DNA from: Fibrobacterota bacterium
GTDB lineage: Bacteria > Fibrobacterota > Fibrobacteria > UBA5070
DNA: 64,000 nucleotides
Reading direction: 5' to 3'
NCBI GenBank assembly: GCA_016715065.1
Contig: JADKBN010000020.1
Span: forward strand, 1 to 64,000
In this document: positions 24,701-33,253 of the stretch, in pieces
How positions within the stretch are numbered: the stretch's first letter is position 1
Layout of the letters: the number at the start of each line of letters is the position of its first letter
Translations under genes and position numbers: made by a program
The notes under the pieces: generated by a model
Told to the model about the DNA's origin: nothing
The model's input: the letters and a program-made list of their open reading frames with translations, nothing else
The model's database searches: none

Positions 24701-25213
24701 TTGGTGATCGGAAATTCCCTGAAATCGGTTTCCGCAAGACTCGAGCTGGACTCCGCTCTTTTGCCCCCGGGCGGGAAATACCCCTTCCGTGTGACGGCTG
24801 GAGACCTGATGGGGAACATCACCCAGGCCGATATCGTGCTGGAGCCAATGGTGCGAGGCCAATACGCTGTCTACGATCTGTTTGCCTCTCCCAATCCCGT
24901 TCGGGATGACGGTGGGGTCCGTTTCGGATTCAAGGTGGCCAGCGAGCCGGATTCGACGGGGGGGATCGATACCCGCATCGAAGCATCCATTCGCATCCAC
25001 ACGGTCACGGGCAAACTCGTGAAGGTCATCCACACCAGGTTGACTTCGGCATCCCAGCCTCGACCGCGCGCAGACTGGGACTTGCGCGATGCCTTCGGAC
25101 AGCCCCTGGCCAACGGGATGTATCCCTACACCGCCATGTTGCGGATCCCAGAGCCTTTCGGCACTCGGGTGCAGGAATTGAAGACGCGCGGGGTTCTGGT
25201 CCTCGCCAGGTGA
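21755..25213 (+). CDS. Secreted C25-family cysteine protease (gingipain-like), short paralogue
   Basis: 1152 residues with a signal peptide (FRLALLSVLVVSMAVAAGPA). A Ca-binding-like loop lies near residues 115-130 (DRNKDGIVDDDDEIRFWVR). The C25 catalytic domain spans roughly 415-780, with the His of YMGHGSPG (H647) and the Cys of GSCSVG (C682) in family order. An Ig-like segment follows. The end (YDLFASPNPVRDDGGVRFGF, then RIHTVTGKLVKVIHT and ANGMYPYTAMLRI) is a FlgD-like C-terminal domain of the type IX sorting kind. Compared with the gene downstream it lacks about 200 N-terminal residues. The ATG at 21755 opens the signal peptide; a TTG at 21692 is in frame but overlaps the sppA stop. The box 13 nt upstream suggests a leaderless message. 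PorU-like sortase or surface protease are both possible. Confidence 0.9.
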   Translation: MGLPRQLSSIAGIRFRLALLSVLVVSMAVAAGPATLLPRKGAAVVSVGDKDPFTDREDGRVRLSGRVLTVATGSAPRSLSFPDLALFTGSGDTISSRPDSVPRPPGLSVIPIERIDRNKDGIVDDDDEIRFWVRGTSIWKRDSASAGWVRSLHPYDTARRYYVQAAAAIASPDLANPRTGAAGRTHARVASLRWVGRPAMLLERSLSSTDPDDRQTGIGWTWIRTETPQDVALDAEGLSRFPALASDTAWATVHQAATEYPQGQNASKLDLRCNGNPAVVTHGAGRSARFRLTGLREESNSIRLAGLSKFHLAGVSLESLRDPSGDDSALFPAPGMGRIAVPVRAGRECWVLEGGVVVRKCLIEGGLMRDSVGHPDTWYAVFPADGGSRTVSIAPWREASEANAIDLSENVGPLDLVVVAPDEFLAVAQEYAFWRAKDWQVRKMKVGILRARDVWAGWSGGSMDPSAVRDALSWAKSKWGATHAILLGAGHADPRGVWPKSPRCWLPHWEDAAVSTDDFFTWFSSKDLVSGIALGRVPANNLAQAWAWLEKLKRFEDPARASFGPWRNTVALLADDQRQGIELDPIRHSEQIQAISKEIEARRPWVRLLSIHEGTYKSSASGFKPDVRRDLVAALGGEVSAFVYMGHGSPGILADESVMDVASFQRNVLNPARPWFSLLGSCSVGRNDQVGTPGLLETFVVSPGQGSYAGIAATRVTTPILNRDLFVRFWRNLLDPKRPTTLGEALVAAKRTGEVGYFQDYPNQSFYNLLGDPAVIPYPGGIQVQLDSLPGVFQPLSQLSISGGTSEIAESQLRLEHSLPMVRLADSVAVKGLDGKLSVSRVVQDIRPSPAQFSGMVVPGLAQRFEVGFLLPARLPIGDTAWAKVYAWNPRTRSDGGAISRPGRIEGMGSLIPDDRVGPKIRLRHCDSSWGEGISFGSVAKLPLPVCLEALLEDTSGVSSSLGPDEGVVFALPGIREAWHPALVIGNSLKSVSARLELDSALLPPGGKYPFRVTAGDLMGNITQADIVLEPMVRGQYAVYDLFASPNPVRDDGGVRFGFKVASEPDSTGGIDTRIEASIRIHTVTGKLVKVIHTRLTSASQPRPRADWDLRDAFGQPLANGMYPYTAMLRIPEPFGTRVQELKTRGVLVLAR

Positions 25214-25225
25214 GTGGACCGCGCG

Positions 25226-25240
25226 CCCGTTGTGAACGGG
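25226..25240 (+). repeat. Short inverted repeat between the two C25 genes
   Basis: CCCGTT (25226-25231) and AACGGG (25235-25240) form a 6-bp stem with loop GTG, 13 nt after the protease 1 stop, with no T-run. It may stabilise the 3' end of the transcript or help Rho. Confidence 0.35.
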
Positions 25241-25269
25241 GGAGAGAGGGCGATCGGACGGGGGATGTC

Positions 25270-25277
25270 TACTTTGC
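25270..25277 (+). promoter_or_regulatory. TACTTTGC box before C25 protease 2, leaderless
   Basis: The first T (25270) lies 14 nt before the ATG at 25284, with no Shine-Dalgarno between. The context TACTTTGCTTCccgATG parallels TAGTTTTGCTTCgATG upstream of the first paralogue. Confidence 0.4.
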
Positions 25278-25283
25278 TTCCCG

Positions 25284-28200
25284 ATGCGTATTCTTTCTTT
25301 CCTCTGTCTGTTCGCCGTTTCGCTCTTCGCGTCGCCCCTCAAGGTTCTGACGGATCGGCCCGGCCTTTGGGAAGCGGATTGGATCGACTCGAGCTATTCC
25401 GCCGTCGCGACGGATTCCGGCCGGTATTACGTGCGTTCGGCCGGATCTGTTTCCGAACATCCCGGCGACCTGTCCATACCCCGGCTTTTGCTGACCTTGG
25501 CCATGCCAGCCGAGGGGGAATGGAATCTCGAAATTTCCGACCTCGAACAGATTCAGCTCGCCGCGCACCCCTGGAGGCGCGTCGACTCCCTGGATGCCAC
25601 GGGAATCCACCATCGCGTCCCTCCCAGCACCCCTCTCGATCGCAAGGTGTCCAAGACCGGCGGAATTCGTCTGTTGCATCTGGATCTTCCACTGGTGGTG
25701 CAAGGTGGCGCCGGAACTTTAATGTGCCGCAGCCGCTTGCGCTTGCGATTGACTTCCGCGGGCTCGGCCCGGCCGCGTCTGGGGACTTCCTGGGAACGCC
25801 TGGTTGCCAATCCGGGAGCGATCCAGCGATGGGGAAGTCCCGCCGCCAGATTCCAGGCCAAAGCATCCCAGCTCCCCGACGAGAAGACAATCGTGATCAC
25901 CGTGGGGGACCGCGACCCGTTCACCGAACGGGAAGACGGATTGGTCCGGATTGCCGGTCAAGCCCTATACAGCCTGAGTTCTTCCTCCCCCAGAGCGCTG
26001 TCGTTTGCGAATTTGGCCTTGCTGGGCGCCACCGGCGACACCCTCTCCGTTTTCAACGACACCCTGCCCCGCCAGCCTGGTCTCAAGCTGCTTGCCTTCG
26101 ACCGGACAGACAAGAACCGCGACGGGATTGTCGATTCCGATGACGAAATTCGGTTTTGGGTGCGCGGAACGGGAATCTGGAAATGGAACGAGGCCCTTCA
26201 GGGACAACAAATTTCGCACCATCCCTACGATTTGGAGCGCAAATACTATCTGAAATTGCAGGCTAGCGATTCCTCGCCGCAACCCAGTGCTCCTCGGCAG
26301 GTATCGAATCCTCGCCGATTTCCGGGAGTGTCCGTGATGCAGTGGCTGGGTAAACCGGAGCGGCTGTTGGAACCCAATCTGAGTTCTGGCGACCCGGATG
26401 ACCTCGAATCCGGCAAAGGATGGTATTGGGCGGACCTGCGTTCCCAGCGAACGGTTTCCCTGGACAGCATGGGATTGCCCTCCTTGCCGACGTTGGCCTC
26501 GGACACGGGTTTTTTGACCATCCATGGTGCGGCCAGTTATGCGTCTCGAGCGATGGTAGGTCAATTCGTGGTGGAGCGCAACGGCGTGGTGGCCGACCAT
26601 CAAGGCGAGGAGCAGATCTCCAGGTTCCGGCTGACAGGGCTGGCCGCTGGGCGTTCCAACATCCTGATGCGCGACGTGATGAACCTCCTGCTGGCGGGGG
26701 TCTCGCTGGAAACGATTCGCTCCATCTCCAGCCAGGACAGCGCGGTCTTTCCCGCTCCCGGCTTCGGACCGTTCTCCGTCGAGGTCCGCGATGGTCTGAC
26801 CTGTTGGGTACTGGAGGAAGGTTCCCTCGCACGTCGGTGCACGATCGAAAAAGGCGTTCTGCGCGACAGCGTCTCCAATCCCAATACCTGGTATGCTCTG
26901 TTTGGGCCCAATGCGGGGTCAAAAAGTGTCTCGATGGCCATGTGGCGTTCGGCGGGAACAGCGCACGCCATCTCCGACCTTTCCAGCACCGGCAAATACG
27001 ATCTGATCCTGGTCGCACCAGACGAATTCCTTTCCGTGGCCGAAGAGTATGCGAGTTGGAGGGAAGATCCCATCCAGGTGCGCCCGATGAAGGTGGGCAT
27101 CCTCCGCACCCGGGACATCTACGCCGGATGGTCGGGTGGATCGCAGGATCCTGTCGCCATCCGGGATGCGCTTCGCTGGGCAGCCTCGCGCTGGGGGGCT
27201 TCCCACGCCCTGCTCCTGGGTGCGGGCTCCGCGGACGCTCGCGGGATCTGGCCTTCCACGCGTACCAACTGGGTGCCGCAGTGGGAAGACCACCAGATCG
27301 CCACGGACGACTTTTTCGGGTGGTTCGACGAAGGGATGCCGTTGGAGAATTCGGTCCTGGGGATGGGAATAGGTCGAGCTCCCGCCACCAATCTCTCCGA
27401 GGCCCGCGCCTGGTTGGCGAAGGTGAAAGGTTTCGAGGATCCTTCCCGTGCAACTTGGGGAAGTTGGCGCAATTCCATCCTCCTTCTTGCCGATGACCAA
27501 TACCAATCCCTCAAGCCGGACAACATGCGCCATTCCGAGCAGATCGAGGAAATGTCCAACAAGATCAAGGAAAACCGCCCCTGGACCCGGCAAGTGAAGA
27601 TCTTCTCGAACTCCTACCCGCGAACCGCCAACTTCACCAAACCCGAGGTGCGCCGCGACCTGGTACGGCAGCTCAACGATGGCGTTGTGGGTTTTTGTTT
27701 CATCGGCCACGGATCCGAAGCGGTCCTCACCGACGAAATCGTGATGGACGAGCCCACGTTTCGTTCGGCGGTTTCCAACCCGGATCGGCCTTGGTTTTTC
27801 TTCGCGGGTTCGTGCTCCGTCGGAAGGAACGATCGTTCCAACGTGCTTGGTCTCGCGGCCACGTTTCTCAACGAATCGGCAAAGGGCGCATTCGCCTCCA
27901 TCGCGGGCACCCGCGCCACTTTGTCCAACGACAACGGAGTGTTCGGCAATCAGATCATGACGGGCCTGATGGATTCCTCTCGACGAGGGCGAACGCTCGC
28001 CGAGGCTTTGCAATATGCCAAGCTCAACGTCCGCAGCGGCATGCTGGGTGGGTATCGCAACGCCGACCTCTACAATCTGTTGGGAGACCCCGCATTGGTC
28101 CTGTTCCCAGGTGGATTGGATGTTCGTTTGGATTCCCTGCCCGATACCCTGTCCCAGCTCCAGCGTCTGTCGATTTCCGGAATGGTTTCCGCCGAGGCTT

Positions 28201-29192
28201 CCACCCAGGTGCGGGTGGATCACCCGCTTTCTCCCATCGTGTTCACGGAGGTGGCGGGAACCCAGACCGTGACGGCTTCTGACCAGCAGATCGTGGGAGT
28301 GAGCCTCCCGGGGCCACAAAGAAGTTTCAACGCGTCTTTTCTGCTTCCGGCCAAACTGCCCATCGGGGATTCCGCCAACATCAAGGTCTATTCGTGGGAC
28401 CCACGGACCCGCCGCGACGGAGGAAAGGTTTCCAGGTCCCTTCTGATCTACGGCACCGGCAAGGAAGTCCCCTCCGACGCGAGCGGTCCTGGAATCAGCA
28501 TTCGTCCGTGCGATTCTGCCTGGACGGGAGGAATCGAGTTTGGAAAGATCGCCAAGATCCCGTTGCCCTTCTGCATGGAGGTCCTGATGGTGGACTCCTC
28601 GGGCATTTCCACCGACCTTGGTCCGGACGAGGGTGTTCTGTTCTCGATCCCCGGAGTCGCCGAACCTTGGCACCCGGACGTCAACCAAGGTGATGGTTTC
28701 CAAACCGCCACGGCACGGCTCAGCCTGGATTCCAGTCTGGTCCAACCAGGCAAAGCGTATACCTTCCGGGTGGGGGCACGAGATCTGATGGGCAACCTTG
28801 GCCGTGCGGACTTGCGCATCGAGCCGCAGGTTCGCGGGGAATACAACCTCTACGAGCTCTACGCCAGCCCCAATCCAGTCCGGGACGACGGCGGGGTATC
28901 CTTCCGGTTCAAAATCTCCAGCGAACCAGACAGTACGGGTGGTACCGACACCAGGATCCAATCGGCGATCCGGATTCATACCGTGACGGGCAAACTCGTA
29001 CGGGTTTTGCGGACGGACCTCTCCGGACCAGGCCTGCCGCGCCCTCGGGCGGACTGGGATCTCCGCGACGCCCATGGGACTCCGGTGGGCAACGGAATCT
29101 ACCCCTACAACATCACGCTGCGCATTCCAGACCCCGCGCAAACGGGGATGCGCGAATTGATGCACCGCGGGATCATCGTCGTCGCCAGATGA
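25284..29192 (+). CDS. Secreted C25-family cysteine protease (gingipain-like), full-length paralogue
   Basis: 1302 residues with a signal peptide (MRILSFLCLFAVSLFAS). Residues about 20-200 form an extra N-terminal domain absent from the upstream paralogue (LLLTLAMPAEGEWNLEI, DLEQIQLAAHPWRRVDS), in the position of the propeptide or N-terminal domain of PorU and gingipains. From IVITVGDRDPFTEREDG on, the two proteins align throughout, including DKNRDGIVDSDDEIRFWVR. The catalytic pair is His809 (FIGHGSEAV) and Cys844 (AGSCSVGRND), with the same 35-residue spacing as in the paralogue. The FlgD-like end is YELYASPNPVRDDGG, then RIHTVTGKLVRVLRT. It probably matures or cleaves other surface proteins exported by a type IX-like system; that role is inferred. 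Confidence 0.91.
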   Translation: MRILSFLCLFAVSLFASPLKVLTDRPGLWEADWIDSSYSAVATDSGRYYVRSAGSVSEHPGDLSIPRLLLTLAMPAEGEWNLEISDLEQIQLAAHPWRRVDSLDATGIHHRVPPSTPLDRKVSKTGGIRLLHLDLPLVVQGGAGTLMCRSRLRLRLTSAGSARPRLGTSWERLVANPGAIQRWGSPAARFQAKASQLPDEKTIVITVGDRDPFTEREDGLVRIAGQALYSLSSSSPRALSFANLALLGATGDTLSVFNDTLPRQPGLKLLAFDRTDKNRDGIVDSDDEIRFWVRGTGIWKWNEALQGQQISHHPYDLERKYYLKLQASDSSPQPSAPRQVSNPRRFPGVSVMQWLGKPERLLEPNLSSGDPDDLESGKGWYWADLRSQRTVSLDSMGLPSLPTLASDTGFLTIHGAASYASRAMVGQFVVERNGVVADHQGEEQISRFRLTGLAAGRSNILMRDVMNLLLAGVSLETIRSISSQDSAVFPAPGFGPFSVEVRDGLTCWVLEEGSLARRCTIEKGVLRDSVSNPNTWYALFGPNAGSKSVSMAMWRSAGTAHAISDLSSTGKYDLILVAPDEFLSVAEEYASWREDPIQVRPMKVGILRTRDIYAGWSGGSQDPVAIRDALRWAASRWGASHALLLGAGSADARGIWPSTRTNWVPQWEDHQIATDDFFGWFDEGMPLENSVLGMGIGRAPATNLSEARAWLAKVKGFEDPSRATWGSWRNSILLLADDQYQSLKPDNMRHSEQIEEMSNKIKENRPWTRQVKIFSNSYPRTANFTKPEVRRDLVRQLNDGVVGFCFIGHGSEAVLTDEIVMDEPTFRSAVSNPDRPWFFFAGSCSVGRNDRSNVLGLAATFLNESAKGAFASIAGTRATLSNDNGVFGNQIMTGLMDSSRRGRTLAEALQYAKLNVRSGMLGGYRNADLYNLLGDPALVLFPGGLDVRLDSLPDTLSQLQRLSISGMVSAEASTQVRVDHPLSPIVFTEVAGTQTVTASDQQIVGVSLPGPQRSFNASFLLPAKLPIGDSANIKVYSWDPRTRRDGGKVSRSLLIYGTGKEVPSDASGPGISIRPCDSAWTGGIEFGKIAKIPLPFCMEVLMVDSSGISTDLGPDEGVLFSIPGVAEPWHPDVNQGDGFQTATARLSLDSSLVQPGKAYTFRVGARDLMGNLGRADLRIEPQVRGEYNLYELYASPNPVRDDGGVSFRFKISSEPDSTGGTDTRIQSAIRIHTVTGKLVRVLRTDLSGPGLPRPRADWDLRDAHGTPVGNGIYPYNITLRIPDPAQTGMRELMHRGIIVVAR

Positions 29193-29219
29193 GGTGAAAA
29201 CGATGCAAGCCCGGGGAGC

Positions 29220-29684
29220 TCAGGCGACCAGGTCCACCCGACTTCCGGAAGCCGGGCTTTGGCTTCCGTAGGCAGCGGAAGGGCCGCGCGCCCCTCGCTG
29301 GCCGTCGAGTTTCTTTCGGGCTTCCCATTCGGCTTGGCCGGCCTGCTGGGCGACCTTCAGGTCTTGTGGGCTGGGGTCGGCAGGTGCCAGAGCGGCGCGC
29401 CGTGCAGCTTGGGCTTTGCGAAGCGATTCTTCCGGAGTGCGTCCTCCGGCGACCTGGATCGAAACCTCTCCCGAAACGGCATATTGTTGGCCATCTGGGC
29501 CGGCCTTGGTCACCAGGCGCATGCCGCCCTTGGCCGAATCGCCGGCCGCGGAGAGATGTGCTTGCTCATGTGCACGGACTTTGCGATCGGTTTCGCGCAT
29601 CTTGCGGAGGCCTTCCCGATCTTCCTCCGGCTTGGTTTCCGGATAAACCGACCTGGCTCCTCCAAATCCAACAACCCCATCCAT
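29220..29684 (-). CDS. SprA-related putative metalloprotease, 154 aa
   Basis: It carries the hallmark of the SprA-related family (PF12118, putative metalloproteases unrelated to the T9SS translocon SprA): RKVRAHEQAHLSAAGDSAKG with a zinc-type HExxH at H39-E40-H43. The conserved block VTKAGPDGQQYAVSGEVSIQ and then RTPEESLRKAQAARRAALAP follows. There is no signal peptide, and the C-terminus is low-complexity (Gly/Ser/Ala). The start at 29684 has GAGGG touching the ATG rather than a proper spacing, and GGTAGATT 12 nt upstream suggests a leaderless message. It converges with the C25 gene and diverges from the DUF547 gene. Function and substrate are unknown. Confidence 0.88.
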   Translation of the reverse strand: MDGVVGFGGARSVYPETKPEEDREGLRKMRETDRKVRAHEQAHLSAAGDSAKGGMRLVTKAGPDGQQYAVSGEVSIQVAGGRTPEESLRKAQAARRAALAPADPSPQDLKVAQQAGQAEWEARKKLDGQRGARGPSAAYGSQSPASGSRVDLVA

Positions 29685-29690
29685 CCCTCG

Positions 29691-29698
29691 AATCTACC
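29691..29698 (-). promoter_or_regulatory. GGTAGATT -10-like box, leaderless start
   Basis: The T of TAGATT (29696) lies 12 nt before the ATG at 29684. TTTTGC sits 17 nt further upstream as a possible -35. The context GGATGGTAGA is identical to that upstream of the gene starting at 2490. Confidence 0.45.
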
Positions 29699-29732
29699 AT
29701 CCAATCCGGTGGCGCAAAAGAGCTGGCGGACC

Positions 29733-29738
29733 TATACT
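29733..29738 (+). promoter_or_regulatory. Possible -10 (TATACT) of the DUF547 gene
   Basis: TATACT lies 37 nt before the ATG at 29775, which has its own GAGGGAG ribosome site. The -35 region is weak. Confidence 0.35.
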
Positions 29739-29774
29739 TTCCGCACTCCGTACCATTCATTCCGAGGGAGACCG

Positions 29775-30548
29775 ATGAACGTTCGATCCATGACCAAAAT
29801 TCTTGCCCTAGCCGCTTCCGTTGGCTTCGCTGGCGCTCTGGACAACCTGCAAGGCCCTTGGGCGGAGCTTCTTTCCGCTCATGTGAAGGGCGATCGGGTC
29901 GACTACGCGGGTGTACTCAAGGAAAAGTCCAAGCTGGAATCCTACTTCAAATCGGTCGGAGCGATCGATTCCAACGTGGTGCAGTCCGCTTCCAAGGAGG
30001 AGCGCACGGCGTTCTACATCAACGTCTTCAACGCAGGAGTGTTCGACCTGATCCTCAAGAACCCCACCAAGGGTTCGTTCTTCCAGATGCCCGGTGAGGT
30101 ATCCAACGTCAAGTCGTTTTTCGTGGCGGCGGAATCGCTCTCGCTCAACGACGTCTTGCGCAAGAAAATATTCGAGCCCACCCAGGACCCCCGGTTCTGG
30201 GCTCTGGTGTGCGATGGATCGATGTCCTCGGCGGCCATCTACTCCCAGCCTTACAACTCCTCCAATTTGGAGACTCTCGCCGATGAGCGCATGCGGCTCT
30301 GGCTGGCCGACACGTTGCGCAACAAGTTCTCTCCAAACAAGATCGAACTGGCGCAGATCCCTTTCGATGATTTCCGAGGCAAGGTGGAGTTTCGCAGTTT
30401 CCCTGGCAAGATCCCTGGATTGATCAAGAAATTCGGGCCTCCAGGTGCGGATGCCGAGAAGAATCGTCCCACCTACTTCTACAACGCGCAGAAAAATTCC
30501 ATTCAAATCGCTTCCTCCGCCAAGGGGAAGGGGAAGAAGAAAAAGTGA
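29775..30548 (+). CDS. DUF547 secreted protein
   Basis: 257 residues with a signal peptide (MTKILALAASVGFAGA). The DUF547 pattern is clear: WAELLSAHVKGDRVDYAGVL, then SKEERTAFYINVFNAGVFDL, then FFVAAESLSLNDVLRKKIFE and DPRFWALVCDGSMSSAAIY. Most members have a second cysteine in a CxxxCPPL stretch at that point; here it is CDGSMSSAAIY, so only one Cys remains. Family function is poorly known. The C-terminus is a Lys-rich tail (SSAKGKGKKKK). GAGGGAG at 29763-29769 sets the start. It forms a divergent pair with the SprA-related gene and is followed by an intrinsic terminator. Confidence 0.88.
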   Translation: MNVRSMTKILALAASVGFAGALDNLQGPWAELLSAHVKGDRVDYAGVLKEKSKLESYFKSVGAIDSNVVQSASKEERTAFYINVFNAGVFDLILKNPTKGSFFQMPGEVSNVKSFFVAAESLSLNDVLRKKIFEPTQDPRFWALVCDGSMSSAAIYSQPYNSSNLETLADERMRLWLADTLRNKFSPNKIELAQIPFDDFRGKVEFRSFPGKIPGLIKKFGPPGADAEKNRPTYFYNAQKNSIQIASSAKGKGKKKK

Positions 30549-30594
30549 CCCCAAGACCGCGTTTTTAGCGCGGTTGCGGTCATTTCCTGGTGAA

Positions 30595-30619
30595 GGCGGC
30601 CCCAGAGGTCGCCTTTTTT
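30595..30619 (+). terminator. Intrinsic terminator after the DUF547 gene
   Basis: GGCGGCC (30595-30601) pairs with GGTCGCC (30607-30613), with one G-T wobble, and TTTTTT follows at 30614-30619. A second small stem, ACCGCG with CGCGGT, lies about 20 nt upstream. Confidence 0.82.
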
Positions 30620-30697
30620 GTTGCGGGAAATAACGACAATTCTGGGCTTTGCCGACCCTATGGGAGGACGCGGAAGGTCTGCCGTTCTATCTTACCG

Positions 30698-30705
30698 GGT
30701 AGAAT
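30698..30705 (+). promoter_or_regulatory. GGTAGAAT -10-like box before clpC
   Basis: TAGAAT (30700-30705) lies 21 nt before the clpC ATG and just before AAGGAG, so the leader would be about 9 nt and carry only the ribosome site. No CtsR- or HrcA-type operator is seen. Confidence 0.4.
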
Positions 30706-30720
30706 CCGAAGGAGCGTTCC

Positions 30721-33189
30721 ATGAACGGCATGTTCACAGACCGAGTGAAAAAGGTGATGCAGTTGGCACGGGAGGAATCCGTCCGCCTGGGCAACGACTA
30801 CGTCGGGACCGAGCACCTGCTTCTTGGATTGATCCGAGAAGGGGATGGCGTGGCCATCGCCGTACTGCGAAACCAAGGTGTGGATCTGGAGGAACTCTCG
30901 CGTTCCATCGAAAAACAGATCAACACCTCCGGTGGTATGATGACCATCGGCCAGATGATTCCCTTCACGCCACGGGCGAAGAAGGTGCTGGAGATCGCCG
31001 CGCAGGAAGCACGGGCGATGTCACACAAGTACATCGGCACCGAGCACATCCTCCTGGCTCTCATGAAGGACAACGAATCCGCCGCCGCCTCGGCGCTGGC
31101 CGCCGTAGGCGTGGATTACGATTCCTGTCGCGAGGAGATCGACCGGGTGTTGCGTGGCTCGGAAGCGGGAGCGCAGCCCTCGCAGGCCACTCCAGGACTG
31201 CCCGAAGGGGCCCAGATTCCCGGCAAGAAGAAGAGCAAGACGCCGTTTCTGGACCATTTCGGACGCGACCTCACGGAGCTCGCCCGCATGGGCAAGCTGG
31301 ATCCGATCATCGGCCGAGACGCCGAGATCGAACGGGTCATCCAAATTCTGTCACGGCGCAAGAAGAACAATCCCCTGCTGATCGGCGAGCCAGGCGTCGG
31401 CAAGACCGCTGTCGTGGAAGGGTTGGCTCTCAAGATCGTGGAACGGAAGATTCCCGAAGTCCTCGAAAGCAAGCGCGTGATCAGCTTGGACATGGCCAGC
31501 ATCGTGGCCGGCACCAAGTATCGCGGACAGTTCGAGGAACGCCTCAAGGCATTGATGACCGAGTTGCAGAAAAACGAAAACGTCATCACGTTCATCGACG
31601 AAATCCACACCATCGTCGGAGCGGGTGGTTCGGAAGGCAGCTTGGATGCCTCGAACATCTTCAAACCGGCCTTGGCGCGTGGCGAACTGCAGTGCATCGG
31701 CGCCACGACCTTCGACGAATACCGCAAGCACATCGAAAAAGACGGCGCTTTGGAGCGTCGCTTCCAGTCGATCACCATCGAGCCGCCTTCGCCGGACGAG
31801 ACCGTCGAGATCCTCAAGGGACTGAAGGAACGCTACGAGAAGCACCACAAGGTCGTGTACACCTTGGGGGCCATCGAGGCGGCTGTGAAGCTCTCCGAGC
31901 GCTACATGAACAACCGGTTTTTGCCGGACAAGGCCATCGACATCATCGACGAAGCGGGAGCGCGCATCCGGCTTTCGGCCTTGACCGTGCCCCCGTCCAT
32001 CCGCCAGTTGGAGGACGAAGTCGCCGAGGTGGTCCAAAAGAAGGAACAATCGGTCGCCGACCAGGACTACGAGGCGGCTGCACGTTTTCGCGACCAGCAG
32101 GAGAAGCTCCAGGAGACCCTCGCCCAGGCGAAGGTCCAGTGGAAGGAAGAAAAAAGTTCCGAACGCCTGGAAGTGGACGAGGACATCATCACCGACGTGG
32201 TCGCCAAGATGACCGGGATCCCCATCACCCGCGTGGACGCCACCGAAGGCCTCAACCTGCTCTCGCTGGAAAACGACCTCCACAAGCGTGTGGTGGGTCA
32301 AGAGCGGGCCATCGAGGTGGTGGCCAAGGCCATTCGCCGCAGCCGTGCCGGGTTCCACAACAATCGCCGCCCGATCGGTTCCTTCATGTTCCTGGGCCCC
32401 ACTGGCGTGGGCAAGACCGAGCTTTGCAAGGCCTTGGCGGATGTCATGTTCAAGACCCAGGACGCCCTGGTCCGCATCGACATGAGCGAATACATGGAGA
32501 AGTTCGCGGTCAGTCGTCTGGTCGGCGCGCCTCCGGGCTATGTCGGGTACGAGGAAGGTGGCCAGCTCACCGAGAAGATCCGCAAGAAGCCCTACGCCGT
32601 GATCCTGCTCGACGAGATCGAGAAGGCTCACCCGGACGTCTTCAACATGCTCTTGCAGATTTTGGACGACGGCCACCTGACCGACAGCTTCGGGCGCAAG
32701 ATCAACTTCCGCAACACGGTCATCATCATGACCTCCAACCTTGGCGCTCGCGACATCAAGCGCGGCGGACTCGGGTTCTCCGCGGGGGATCTGCAGAGCG
32801 AATTCAGTCGCATCGAGCGTTCCGTGATGGACGAGGTGAAGCGCACGTTCAATCCGGAGTTCCTCAACCGGGTCGACGAGACGATCGTGTTCCATTCGCT
32901 CACCCAGGCCGACCTCGAGAAGATCATCGACATCCAGCTTTCGGAAGTGCAAGCACGTCTGTCCGAGAAGCGGGTGACCCTGGTGCCATCGGAAGCCGCC
33001 AAGCTGTTCTTGGTGGAAAAGAGCTTCGATCCTCAGCTGGGTGCCCGGCCACTGCGTCGGTCCATCCAGCGTCTGGTGGAAGACGCATTGGCCGAAGACT
33101 TCCTTCGTGGACGTTTTTCGGAAGGCGATACCATCCGGATCGAACGCGATCTCGACAAACTCGTTTTCACACCCGTGACGCCTGCCTGA
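30721..33189 (+). CDS. clpC: ClpC-type AAA+ unfoldase
   Basis: 822 residues, normal for ClpC. It unfolds protein substrates for ClpP. The N domain (about 1-145) has the two Clp_N repeats (MFTDRVKKVMQLAREE; YVGTEHLLLGLIREGDG). AAA-1 Walker A is GEPGVGKTA (near 222) with Walker B FIDEIHT. The M domain contains a UVR-like motif (DQDYEAAARFRDQQEKLQET, near 445), which separates ClpC from ClpA and ClpB. AAA-2 Walker A is GPTGVGKTE (near 559) with Walker B LLDEIEKAHPD. AAGGAG precedes the ATG. No clpP is adjacent. Confidence 0.97.
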   Translation: MNGMFTDRVKKVMQLAREESVRLGNDYVGTEHLLLGLIREGDGVAIAVLRNQGVDLEELSRSIEKQINTSGGMMTIGQMIPFTPRAKKVLEIAAQEARAMSHKYIGTEHILLALMKDNESAAASALAAVGVDYDSCREEIDRVLRGSEAGAQPSQATPGLPEGAQIPGKKKSKTPFLDHFGRDLTELARMGKLDPIIGRDAEIERVIQILSRRKKNNPLLIGEPGVGKTAVVEGLALKIVERKIPEVLESKRVISLDMASIVAGTKYRGQFEERLKALMTELQKNENVITFIDEIHTIVGAGGSEGSLDASNIFKPALARGELQCIGATTFDEYRKHIEKDGALERRFQSITIEPPSPDETVEILKGLKERYEKHHKVVYTLGAIEAAVKLSERYMNNRFLPDKAIDIIDEAGARIRLSALTVPPSIRQLEDEVAEVVQKKEQSVADQDYEAAARFRDQQEKLQETLAQAKVQWKEEKSSERLEVDEDIITDVVAKMTGIPITRVDATEGLNLLSLENDLHKRVVGQERAIEVVAKAIRRSRAGFHNNRRPIGSFMFLGPTGVGKTELCKALADVMFKTQDALVRIDMSEYMEKFAVSRLVGAPPGYVGYEEGGQLTEKIRKKPYAVILLDEIEKAHPDVFNMLLQILDDGHLTDSFGRKINFRNTVIIMTSNLGARDIKRGGLGFSAGDLQSEFSRIERSVMDEVKRTFNPEFLNRVDETIVFHSLTQADLEKIIDIQLSEVQARLSEKRVTLVPSEAAKLFLVEKSFDPQLGARPLRRSIQRLVEDALAEDFLRGRFSEGDTIRIERDLDKLVFTPVTPA

Positions 33190-33253
33190 CCCTTTCCCGT
33201 CAAGTTTCGGCAGACTAGTTTCTCCGTTTCTCCAACCATGATGGCATAACCGA

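Noticed and set aside
29220..29684. The SprA-related gene as the T9SS translocon SprA (Sov)
   Set aside because: The T9SS SprA is a barrel of more than 2000 residues; this 154-residue HExxH protein shares only the family name.
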